A stretch of DNA of 64,000 bases from assembly GCF_006363915.1 (NCBI RefSeq), contig NZ_CP040946.1; one strand, given 5' to 3'. The DNA comes from Methylophilus medardensis. GTDB taxonomy: Bacteria; Pseudomonadota; Gammaproteobacteria; Burkholderiales; Methylophilaceae. The notes below the pieces were generated by a model. It ran no database searches, was not told the DNA's origin, and was given only the letters and a program-made list of their open reading frames with translations. This document shows, piece after piece, positions 53,237 to 60,246 of this stretch. Within the stretch, counting starts at the first letter, position 1. The number at the start of each line of letters is the position of its first letter. The position numbers were made by a program, and so were the translations under genes.

Positions 53237-54562
53237 CTAGTGCAGCTTGACGTGAGGCTCAGTTCGTCTGGAGATAATGCGTCCGATGGTATGCACAATC
53301 ACCGCGAAAATACCATGCAACGCCATCAAGTGCATTTTATACAATGAACGATACATCACACGTGCAAACAAGCCTTGGATGTACATGCTACCGCCAGCCA
53401 CCGCGCCCATCAAACTGCCTACGGTCGAATATTTGCCAAGGTTTACCAGTGAACCGTAATCCGTGTAGTGGAACTCAGGCAGTTGCGCTTTACCTGCCAC
53501 ACGCGCTTTCACTGTTTTAACCAATAAGGAGGACTGCTGGTGCGCCGCTTGGGCGCGTGGTGGCACTGTAGCATCATGACCCAGCCATGGACATGCCGCA
53601 CAATCGCCAAAGGCAAAAATGTTGGTATCACGCGTCGTTTGCAAGTGCTGATTCACCACCAATTGATTGATGCGATTGGTTTCCAAGCCATCAATATCTT
53701 TTAGAAAGTCTGGCGCCTTGATGCCTGCCGCCCACACCACCAATTCTGCAGGAATCGTGCGGCCACTATGCGTCGTGATCCCCTTGGCCGACACCTCAGT
53801 CACACGCTCGCCGGTGAATACATTGACGCGTAATTTACGTAATTCAACATCAACGGCATAAGACAACTTGGCAGGCAGTGCAGGCAAAATACGATCACTC
53901 GCCTCAATGAGTGAGATTTTGACGTCGCGATCTGGATCAATCTTATCCAGACCATACGCCGTCAATTCACGTGTCGTATTGTGTAATTCTGCCGCCAGTT
54001 CTACACCAGTTGCTCCGGCTCCTACAATTGCTACTTCCAGTTGCCCTGGTTTTAAGGATTCTGGTTGTGTCTGTGCGCGCAATAATGCGTTGTGTAAATA
54101 ACGATGGAATTTTTGCGCTTGTTCTTGCGTATCCAACGCCATGGAATACTCTCGCGCACCGTTAATACCAAAGTCATTGGTGGTGCTACCCACGGCGATG
54201 ATGAGGGTATCGTATTTGAATGAACGACGCGCAATAATCTCGTTACCATCCTCATCATACACAGGCGCCAACAACACCTCACGTGTGTTGCGGTTTAAGC
54301 CATCCATACGACCCAAACGGAATTTGAAATGATGCCAATGTGCTTGTGCTAAATATTCGAGCTCATGGCGGTCTGGATCCATGCTGCCTGCAGCAATTTC
54401 ATGCAGCAATGGTTTCCAGACATGGGTTCGTGTGGCATCAATCAGGGTGATGCTGGCTTTCTTTTTTTTACCCAAAGAATCACCTAATTTAGTCGCCAAC
54501 TCGAGCCCACCGGCGCCGCCACCTACAATGATGACATGGTGTAAATTATTTTCGTCTGCCAC
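53237..54562 (-). CDS. ndh: Type II NADH dehydrogenase
   Basis: A single-subunit, non-proton-pumping NADH:quinone oxidoreductase at the inner membrane. The 441-residue flavoprotein has the FAD motif VIIVGGGAGGLELATKLG (about residues 10-27), the NAD motif VAIVGAGATGVELAAEL (about 178-194), and the conserved IFAFGDCAACP region near 318. A hydrophobic C-terminal stretch (about 395-425) probably provides membrane contact. The start is a GTG at 54562 with AGGA seven bases upstream. It lies downstream of the cytochrome genes on the same strand, behind their terminator. Confidence 0.93.
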   Translation of the reverse strand: MADENNLHHVIIVGGGAGGLELATKLGDSLGKKKKASITLIDATRTHVWKPLLHEIAAGSMDPDRHELEYLAQAHWHHFKFRLGRMDGLNRNTREVLLAPVYDEDGNEIIARRSFKYDTLIIAVGSTTNDFGINGAREYSMALDTQEQAQKFHRYLHNALLRAQTQPESLKPGQLEVAIVGAGATGVELAAELHNTTRELTAYGLDKIDPDRDVKISLIEASDRILPALPAKLSYAVDVELRKLRVNVFTGERVTEVSAKGITTHSGRTIPAELVVWAAGIKAPDFLKDIDGLETNRINQLVVNQHLQTTRDTNIFAFGDCAACPWLGHDATVPPRAQAAHQQSSLLVKTVKARVAGKAQLPEFHYTDYGSLVNLGKYSTVGSLMGAVAGGSMYIQGLFARVMYRSLYKMHLMALHGIFAVIVHTIGRIISRRTEPHVKLH

Positions 54563-54576
54563 ACTTTATCCTTCAA

Positions 54577-54610
54577 TAAAAAAGCGCGCCTGCCGTACTG
54601 CCAAGCGCGC
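54577..54610 (-). terminator. Terminator of the lipoprotein cytochrome gene
   Basis: On the minus strand GCGCGC (54610-54605) pairs with GCGCGC (54589-54584) across a 15-nt loop, followed by TTTTTT. It separates the cytochrome gene from ndh. Confidence 0.75.
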
Positions 54611-54630
54611 ACAACAACGCTATTATACCG

Positions 54631-55140
54631 TTATTCGTTACCAGTAATTTTGGCATGACTACGAATAAATGCGATGACCTTCAATACATCATCCGGTTTG
54701 AGGCCATCATCTGGTGCCATTAAACCAAACCCTTTAGCACCCATGCCACCATTGGTGCCATGCCAGATGGTTTCAAACATGCCTTTATTGGTGGCATTTT
54801 TGGCATATCTAAAATTATCGCCAATCAAACCTGGACCAACAGCCCCTTCACCATGGCCGCCATGACAGGCCACACAAGAAAACAAATTAAATTTTTTCTT
54901 ACCTTCTTTAATGGCTTCTTCGTTACCAATGTAAGGGTTTTTACCCGACGCTAAAAATTCCTTAGCCGCTGCGGTATCGAACATTTTGAGGTCGATCTGC
55001 ATGGGTTGACCATCTTGAGTAGTGACGAACTGAACTGCTTTGATATCACTGTCAGCCTGTGCTGCACTACTACCTGTGCTATTGTTGTTACATGCGGCCA
55101 GCATCGCTGCCAGCATCGTTGCTAAAAATATATTTCTCAT
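54631..55140 (-). CDS. XoxG-like cytochrome c, predicted lipoprotein
   Basis: A 169-residue exported mono-haem cytochrome of the cytochrome cL type that accepts electrons from methanol dehydrogenase. The signal sequence MRNIFLATMLAAMLAACNNN ends in a lipobox with Cys at about residue 17; Asn at +2 favours outer-membrane retention by the usual rule. The haem motif is CVACH, with a likely axial Met in the GGMGAKGFGLM region. From KNPYIG to the AFIRS near the C-terminus it matches the neighbouring cytochrome at 86 of 95 positions by hand count. The ATG at 55140 has GGGGG five bases upstream. Confidence 0.85.
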   Translation of the reverse strand: MRNIFLATMLAAMLAACNNNSTGSSAAQADSDIKAVQFVTTQDGQPMQIDLKMFDTAAAKEFLASGKNPYIGNEEAIKEGKKKFNLFSCVACHGGHGEGAVGPGLIGDNFRYAKNATNKGMFETIWHGTNGGMGAKGFGLMAPDDGLKPDDVLKVIAFIRSHAKITGNE

Positions 55141-55240
55141 CATTACCCCCATTTGTTCAATCGTTATTTTTGTAAAAAAAGACGGTTTTTAATGTTGTTT
55201 TTAATAGTCTACCGTTCAGTTTTATTGTGCCACAAAAACA

Positions 55241-55270
55241 AAAAACGGTCACCAAGGTGACCGTTTTTTT
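55241..55270 (-). terminator. Terminator between the two cytochrome genes
   Basis: ACGGTCACC and GGTGACCGT form a 9-bp stem with a 2-base centre, flanked by T-runs on both strands. It lies just after the stop of the 55283-55765 gene on the minus strand. Confidence 0.88.
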
Positions 55271-55282
55271 ATTCGGAACGAA

Positions 55283-55765
55283 TTACTCGTTACCTGTGGT
55301 GCCTACATTGCTGTTACTGCGAATGAAAGCAATTACTTTCAATAATTCATCTGGTTTGATGCCATCATCTGGAGCCATCAAGCCAAAGCCTTTAGCGCCC
55401 ATGCCGCCGTTCGTACCATGCCAAATCGTTTCAAACATACCTTTGTTTGTCACATTTTTTGCATAACGGAAGTTCGCACCAATCAAGCCAGGTCCGACAG
55501 CACCTTCACCTTTACCGCCATGACAGGCGACGCAGGAGTAGAGGTTAAAAATCTTTTTGCCTTTTTTGATGGCTTCTTCGTTACCAATGTAAGGGTTCTT
55601 ACCAGTAGCCAAGAATTCTTTTGAAGCGTCTGTATCAAACAATGCTTTGTCGATATTGATGGTTGAGCCGTCTTGAGTGGCTGATAATGTGATCTCAGCC
55701 ATCGCACCTGTGGCAAATGCCATCAAGGAAACCAACAATGCTGATTTAAATGTGTTGCCTAACAT
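55283..55765 (-). CDS. xoxG: XoxG-like periplasmic cytochrome c
   Basis: A 160-residue mono-haem cytochrome with a cleavable signal peptide (hydrophobic SALLVSLMAFATGAMA, cleavage before EITLS). The haem motif is YSCVACHGG, and the block GKNPYIGNEEAIKKGKK before it is the hallmark of MxaG/XoxG cytochromes. GMFETIWHGTNGGMG follows, with a candidate axial Met. It is the expected electron acceptor of XoxF. AGGAG lies seven bases before the ATG. Its paralogue lies directly downstream as a separate transcription unit. The symbol is assigned by position near xoxJ and xoxF; either copy could be the main partner. Confidence 0.87.
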   Translation of the reverse strand: MLGNTFKSALLVSLMAFATGAMAEITLSATQDGSTINIDKALFDTDASKEFLATGKNPYIGNEEAIKKGKKIFNLYSCVACHGGKGEGAVGPGLIGANFRYAKNVTNKGMFETIWHGTNGGMGAKGFGLMAPDDGIKPDELLKVIAFIRSNSNVGTTGNE

Positions 55766-55910
55766 GTTTTCTCCTAATCCTAAACAAAATGAGCAACGCT
55801 AACTGATGAACCTAAAACAATTAACGCATGCACATTTAACGAATCGTTCCAGAAACGGTTGACGAATATTTCTGAAAAAAATTACAGAATGTTTCACTAA
55901 GCCATCTCAA

Positions 55911-55948
55911 AACAAGGCCACGATTCTACTGTGTTTCTATGGCCTTGT
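55911..55948 (-). terminator. Possible xoxJ terminator
   Basis: ACAAGGCCA (55912-55920) pairs with TGGCCTTGT (55940-55948) across a 19-nt loop. On the minus strand it is followed by TTTTG only, so termination may be weak. Confidence 0.5.
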
Positions 55949-55990
55949 CATTACCAACTGCCTGTTTTTAAAACTTTTTCATCTTCAGTG

Positions 55991-56869
55991 TTATTTTTTG
56001 TAGACGCTATCTCCTTCAACGACTGGCACAGTTGGAATGCCGTAATCCTTGAGAATTGCATTAATTTTATCTTTATTGCGCTCTAAAGACTCATTGATTA
56101 GTTTCATGCGGTCTTTATCCTTCATACGAACGGCCACTGAGATGTTCCAATACTCTTTACCCTTCAAATTAACCTTGTTGTACTCAGGAATCAAGCGGAC
56201 TTCTAGCGGTACTTTAGATTGTTTGGCATAGTAGCCTGCAATCGGACCCCACATGACGGCCACATCAATGTCACCCTTGACCAGGTCATCGATAATAAAG
56301 CTGGTTGGTAAATTCAAATCACGTTGCAAACGGTAAGGTCTTGCATTGGTCATCAAATTAAAGTCGTTCAAAGGGATCGTTGCTGGGCTTTTGTCCACAA
56401 TGCCGATAATGCCTTTTTTCAAATCTGGTGAATCCCAATTTGTAATGTCGTAATTGCTATCTTTGCGCCAAACAAACACATGGCCTGAACGGTAGTATGG
56501 CTTCGACGTACGCAAACCATCAAAATCAGAGGTCATACCGATAATGACATCACAGCGCATCGCATTAATCGTATTACGCAAAAAGCCCTGACGGTTGTAG
56601 GCATATTGATAAGTCAGTTTTTTACCAAGATCATCTGCCAAAACCTGCGCAATTTTGTCTTCAAACCCTTCTAATTTGATGTTTGAATATGGCATATTGT
56701 CTGGATCTGAACAGACTTTAAATTCTGATTCATCCGCAACGCGGCGGACTTCACCGATGCGGCCTTCATCCGGATTAATCGACGGAATATCGATCTCTTC
56801 CGCAAACACCACACCTTGTGTGGCAAACAGCATCGCAAACGCACCCAGTAAATTCCATGTAGTTCTCAT
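55991..56869 (-). CDS. xoxJ: XoxJ, periplasmic substrate-binding-like partner of XoxF
   Basis: A 292-residue protein with a signal peptide (LLGAFAMLFATQGVVFA) and the fold of family 3 extracellular solute-binding proteins. The stretch KVCSDPDNMPYSNIKLEGFEDKIA (here split: CSDPDNMPYSN and GFEDKIAQVL) is the hallmark of the MxaJ/XoxJ subgroup found beside methanol dehydrogenases. Its exact job is unsettled; a role in activating or assembling XoxF has been proposed from structural work. It follows the xoxF terminator and has an 11-bp inverted repeat about 100 bp upstream. Confidence 0.9.
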   Translation of the reverse strand: MRTTWNLLGAFAMLFATQGVVFAEEIDIPSINPDEGRIGEVRRVADESEFKVCSDPDNMPYSNIKLEGFEDKIAQVLADDLGKKLTYQYAYNRQGFLRNTINAMRCDVIIGMTSDFDGLRTSKPYYRSGHVFVWRKDSNYDITNWDSPDLKKGIIGIVDKSPATIPLNDFNLMTNARPYRLQRDLNLPTSFIIDDLVKGDIDVAVMWGPIAGYYAKQSKVPLEVRLIPEYNKVNLKGKEYWNISVAVRMKDKDRMKLINESLERNKDKINAILKDYGIPTVPVVEGDSVYKK

Positions 56870-56969
56870 TTTGACTTCATCCTTATTGTGATTGTGTCTT
56901 GTCGTTTTTGGAGCCTACCTTTGCTCAAAAGTTCTACCGACCTACGACAAAGTGAATCATCTTATCTTG

Positions 56970-57000
56970 AATGCGTTTTGATTTGTAGCAAAACGCATTT
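56970..57000. promoter_or_regulatory. 11-bp perfect inverted repeat upstream of xoxJ
   Basis: AATGCGTTTTG (56970-56980) and CAAAACGCATT (56989-56999) are perfectly complementary across an 8-bp spacer. It lies between the xoxF terminator and xoxJ, 100-130 bp before the xoxJ start, and has no U-tract, so it looks like an operator or leader hairpin rather than a terminator. Confidence 0.5.
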
Positions 57001-57040
57001 AATTTCTGTGAACGCTGTTTTGATTCATGAATATCATGAA

Positions 57041-57068
57041 AAAAAACACCCTGCCGAAGCAGGGTGTT
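57041..57068 (-). terminator. Strong xoxF terminator
   Basis: AACACCCTGC and GCAGGGTGTT form a 10-bp stem closed by a TTCG tetraloop (minus strand), followed by six or more T residues. It is 45 bp after the xoxF stop and separates xoxF from xoxJ. Confidence 0.92.
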
Positions 57069-57112
57069 AAGGAGTCAACGTATTACTACGTGTAAATTAA
57101 GACTAGCTTAAA

Positions 57113-58978
57113 TTACAGTGAGAAAACGTTCAGTGCACCGCCGCCAGGAGCAGCGTTGTACTTGGTCAACTCTTTGTAACCACCAGCAGCACCCAGTGCG
57201 TCTGTGTCGTTGGTCATACCCAAGTTCATCGCAACACCAGCCCAACCGCCGATACCGGACAGTACGCCAACGTATTGTTTACCCTTGTTGCCGTATGTGA
57301 ATGCATTACCAATCACGCCGGAACCAACTTGGAATTTCCACAGTTCTTTACCGCTTTGTGCATCAACAGCTTTGAACCAACGATCCAAAGTACCGTAGAA
57401 CACGATGTTAGAAGCTGTAGTCAAAGCACCGCCCCAAGCAGAGAACTTCTCTTTGTTGTACCAAACTTTTTTGTTGGTCATTGGGTCGTAAGCACCGAAA
57501 CCGCCCATCACGCCGTCTGGACCAGCAAACATGGTCAATGTAGCACCAACCCATGGTTGACCGGCAACGTATTTGGACTCAACTGGCTCGTATGTCATAC
57601 ATACGTGGTTCAATGGTGTGTACATCAAACCAGTTTTTGGAGAGTAAGCAGCAGGCTGTTGGTCTTTAGTACCTAAAGCAGCTGGGCAAACACCCTTAGC
57701 GTTGTAGTCTTGGTGAGTAGAAGCAGATGCCAATTTATCAGGTACACCTGTTTTCAGGTCAACACCAGTTGCCCAGTTAACGAATGGATGCACTTTTTCA
57801 GCAGCAACCAATGTACCGTTACCAGCTTGCCATGTGTAGATGAAGCCGTTACGGTCATGGTGCCATGCGTATGTTTTGCCACCTTTGTCGAACAGGATTA
57901 CTTCGTTAATACCGTCGTAGTCCCACTCATCGTGTGGAGTCATTTGCATGCCCCATTTAGCCACGCCAGTGTCCAAATCACGAGCAAAAATTGTCATAGA
58001 CCATTTGTTGTCGCCTGGACGTACATCTGGGTTCCATACGGATGGGTTACCAGTACCGTAGTAAACCAAGTTTGTACGTGCATCATATGGCCACCAGCCC
58101 CATACGGAACCGCCACCATGTTGCCAGCCGTCTTTAACAGCTTGTGGTTTCAACCATGTACGTGTACCCAGTTCTTTTTCGCCGCCTTTGATTTGATCAG
58201 CAGCAACAGCTTTGAAAGAACCACCTTGTTTGTTACCACCGTTTACGTCTTGGTAAACTGACAGTGCGCTGTAGGATGGGTTTTCTTTGTTGAAGTCAGC
58301 ACCGATCAATACTTCGCTGTCTGGACCTGTAGAGAAAGCTTTCCATGCCAGTGAGCCGTCTTTCAGGTTGTATGCTGCGATAAAGCAACGTACACCGAAT
58401 TCAGCACCTGAACAACCTGTCAGAACTTTGTCTTTGATTACGTGTGGAGCATTGGTGTTAGTAGCACCGACTTTTGGATCAGTGTTTTTAACATCCCAAA
58501 CTTTAGCACCAGTTTTCGCATCTAAAGCAACCAACATACCGTCGTTTTGTTGCAGATAGATTTTACCGTCGCCGTAGCCCAGACCACGTGAAACGTTGTC
58601 ACAGCACAAAACTGCTTGAACGCTTGGGTCTTGTTTAGGGAAATAAGACCAAACGATTTTTTGATTGTCGTTCAGATCCAAAGCGTATACGTTGTTTGGG
58701 AAAGCTGTGTGAACGTACATCATGTTGCCCACAACAACTGGTGAACCTTCGTGACCACGGTTTACACCGGTTGCGAATGTCCATGCTGCTTTCAGGTTTT
58801 TAACGTTACCCTTGTTGATTTGTGCCAAGGCGCTGTAACCGTTGTTGTTATGCTGACCACGTGGATGTGCCCAGTTGTTTGCATCTTTCAACGCGGCTTC
58901 TTGGTCAGCTGCTGCGAAAGCAACCAGTGGCAATGCTGCTACCAGACCGAGGGCCAGTTTGATTTTGTTAACTTGCAT
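57113..58978 (-). CDS. xoxF: Lanthanide-dependent methanol dehydrogenase XoxF (PQQ)
   Basis: Oxidises methanol in the periplasm using PQQ and a lanthanide ion. From the ATG at 58978 the precursor has 621 residues, with GGAG seven bases upstream. A signal peptide (IKLALGLVAALPLVAFA) precedes the eight-bladed propeller with repeated tryptophan-docking motifs. The vicinal Cys-Cys of VLCCDNVSRG forms the ring disulfide over PQQ. In TPHDEWDYDGINE the catalytic Asp is followed two residues later by a second Asp, the lanthanide-coordinating residue of XoxF that calcium-type MxaF lacks (usually Ala). No mxaI small-subunit gene is nearby. It forms its own transcription unit with promoter, upstream repeat and strong terminator. 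Confidence 0.97.
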   Translation of the reverse strand: MQVNKIKLALGLVAALPLVAFAAADQEAALKDANNWAHPRGQHNNNGYSALAQINKGNVKNLKAAWTFATGVNRGHEGSPVVVGNMMYVHTAFPNNVYALDLNDNQKIVWSYFPKQDPSVQAVLCCDNVSRGLGYGDGKIYLQQNDGMLVALDAKTGAKVWDVKNTDPKVGATNTNAPHVIKDKVLTGCSGAEFGVRCFIAAYNLKDGSLAWKAFSTGPDSEVLIGADFNKENPSYSALSVYQDVNGGNKQGGSFKAVAADQIKGGEKELGTRTWLKPQAVKDGWQHGGGSVWGWWPYDARTNLVYYGTGNPSVWNPDVRPGDNKWSMTIFARDLDTGVAKWGMQMTPHDEWDYDGINEVILFDKGGKTYAWHHDRNGFIYTWQAGNGTLVAAEKVHPFVNWATGVDLKTGVPDKLASASTHQDYNAKGVCPAALGTKDQQPAAYSPKTGLMYTPLNHVCMTYEPVESKYVAGQPWVGATLTMFAGPDGVMGGFGAYDPMTNKKVWYNKEKFSAWGGALTTASNIVFYGTLDRWFKAVDAQSGKELWKFQVGSGVIGNAFTYGNKGKQYVGVLSGIGGWAGVAMNLGMTNDTDALGAAGGYKELTKYNAAPGGGALNVFSL

Positions 58979-59142
58979 ATTGATCTCCAAAGTTAGTACT
59001 AAGGGTTTAATATAAGTACACGTTAAATTTTGCCAACACTAGGATTAGCAAACCAAATTTCCCGCATACTTTTCACTCTAGAGACAAGGGAGAAATTCCT
59101 GAAACATCTGAGAATTTATCACTTGCCGTCTGTGAGGATTGC

Positions 59143-59171
59143 AATATAGAACAATTTGTTTTCAATTGCAA
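59143..59171 (-). promoter_or_regulatory. Predicted xoxF promoter
   Basis: On the minus strand, TTGCAA (59171-59166) and TATATT (59148-59143) are separated by 17 bp. The predicted start near 59136 gives a leader of about 160 nt. Confidence 0.6.
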
Positions 59172-59175
59172 CAGT

Positions 59176-59197
59176 TTGGTTACAAATTGGTTACAAT
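59176..59197. promoter_or_regulatory. 11-bp tandem repeat upstream of the xoxF -35 box
   Basis: Two tandem 11-bp units on the plus strand, TTGGTTACAAA (59176-59186) and TTGGTTACAAT (59187-59197), identical at 10 of 11 positions. On the xoxF strand they read TTGTAACCAA twice and end 4 bp before the -35 box. This position and one-helical-turn period are typical of an activator such as an OmpR/PhoB-type response regulator (inference). Confidence 0.6.
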
Positions 59198-59283
59198 TTT
59201 CGAGAAATATTTTTTTGCATTTTTATGCAACTTTTCTGTAATTTAAATTATCATTTAAAATCATATAGTTAATAAAAAATCTC

Positions 59284-60234
59284 ATGACCAACTTTAGCCT
59301 CTATCCAGAATGCCAGCCATTTACAAGTTCACATATTGTGGTGAGCCCGTTACATTCCATCTATGTTGAACAGTGCGGCTACCCAAATGGCGTGCCTGTT
59401 CTGTTTTTACATGGCGGCCCCGGTAGTGGATGTAATCCCGGCCAAAGACGATTTTTTGACCCAAGCCACTATCATATTATTCTTTTCGATCAACGCGGTT
59501 GTGGCCGCAGCCTGCCTGCTGGTGAAACCACCGACAACACTACGCAAGACTTGGTCAACGATATCGAACGCATCCGAGCCCATTTAAACATTGAGCGCTG
59601 GCATGTATTTGGTGGCTCGTGGGGCAGCACCCTTGCCCTAGCCTACGCCAATCACCACGCGCAATCTGTCATCAGCCTCACTTTGCGCGGTATCTTTTTA
59701 AGCAGGCAACATGAAATAGACTGGTTCTTGGGACAAGTATCCTTGTTTTTTCCAGAGGCATGGCAGCAGTTACTGGCGCCAGTCCCAGCCAGCCATCGGG
59801 AAAATGTCCTGGCCTACTATGAAACGCAGGTGTTTGATACCGATACTGCGGTGAGCATTCCTGCCGCCATTCGCTGGAACGCTTTTGAATCAAGCATCAT
59901 GAGCCTGCTGCCCAAAGCAGACAATGCTGAGGTGAATGGCGTTATCGAACTCGGCCGGGCACGCGTACAGATACATTATATTGCGCACCTATGCTTTGTG
60001 AATGGTGCAGACATGCTAGAGGCGGCCGCTAAGCACTTGCGCGATATCCCGACGACCATTGTGCAGGGGCGTTACGATATGGTCTGCCCACCGCAGACCG
60101 CTTGGGAGCTCAGCCAACGCTTGCCGCAGGCGACACTGGTGATGGTACCGGATGCCGGTCACTCCGCCATGGAAACCGGCACCTGTCAGGCCTTGCTGAG
60201 CGCCACTGAGCGCTACAAGCAACTCAGCGCTTAA
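59284..60234 (+). CDS. pip: Proline iminopeptidase
   Basis: Releases N-terminal proline from peptides; a cytoplasmic alpha/beta hydrolase of family S33. The 316-residue protein shows the oxyanion region HGGPGSGCNPGQRRFFDP and DQRGCGRS, the nucleophile elbow GGSWGSTLALAYA (Ser near residue 112), the acidic residue in GRYDMVCPP, and the catalytic His in DAGHSAME. No clear ribosome binding site precedes the ATG, but the sequence is conserved-looking from the first residues (SLYPECQPF). It is divergent from xoxF and starts a run of plus-strand genes. Confidence 0.93.
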   Translation: MTNFSLYPECQPFTSSHIVVSPLHSIYVEQCGYPNGVPVLFLHGGPGSGCNPGQRRFFDPSHYHIILFDQRGCGRSLPAGETTDNTTQDLVNDIERIRAHLNIERWHVFGGSWGSTLALAYANHHAQSVISLTLRGIFLSRQHEIDWFLGQVSLFFPEAWQQLLAPVPASHRENVLAYYETQVFDTDTAVSIPAAIRWNAFESSIMSLLPKADNAEVNGVIELGRARVQIHYIAHLCFVNGADMLEAAAKHLRDIPTTIVQGRYDMVCPPQTAWELSQRLPQATLVMVPDAGHSAMETGTCQALLSATERYKQLSA

Positions 60235-60246
60235 TCATTCCACCCG

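Larger units (their letters stand above)
58979..59283. other. Intergenic region between xoxF and pip
   Basis: 305 bp between divergent genes. It holds the predicted xoxF promoter and 11-bp tandem repeats (below), a leader of about 160 nt for xoxF with no evident strong hairpin, and on the pip side a small hairpin TTGCAT-TTTT-ATGCAA (59215-59230). The rest is very AT-rich. No clear pip promoter was identified. Confidence 0.6.

Noticed and set aside
57710..58261. A 183-codon frame antisense to xoxF
   Set aside because: Valine- and cysteine-rich shadow of xoxF codon usage; no protein character.
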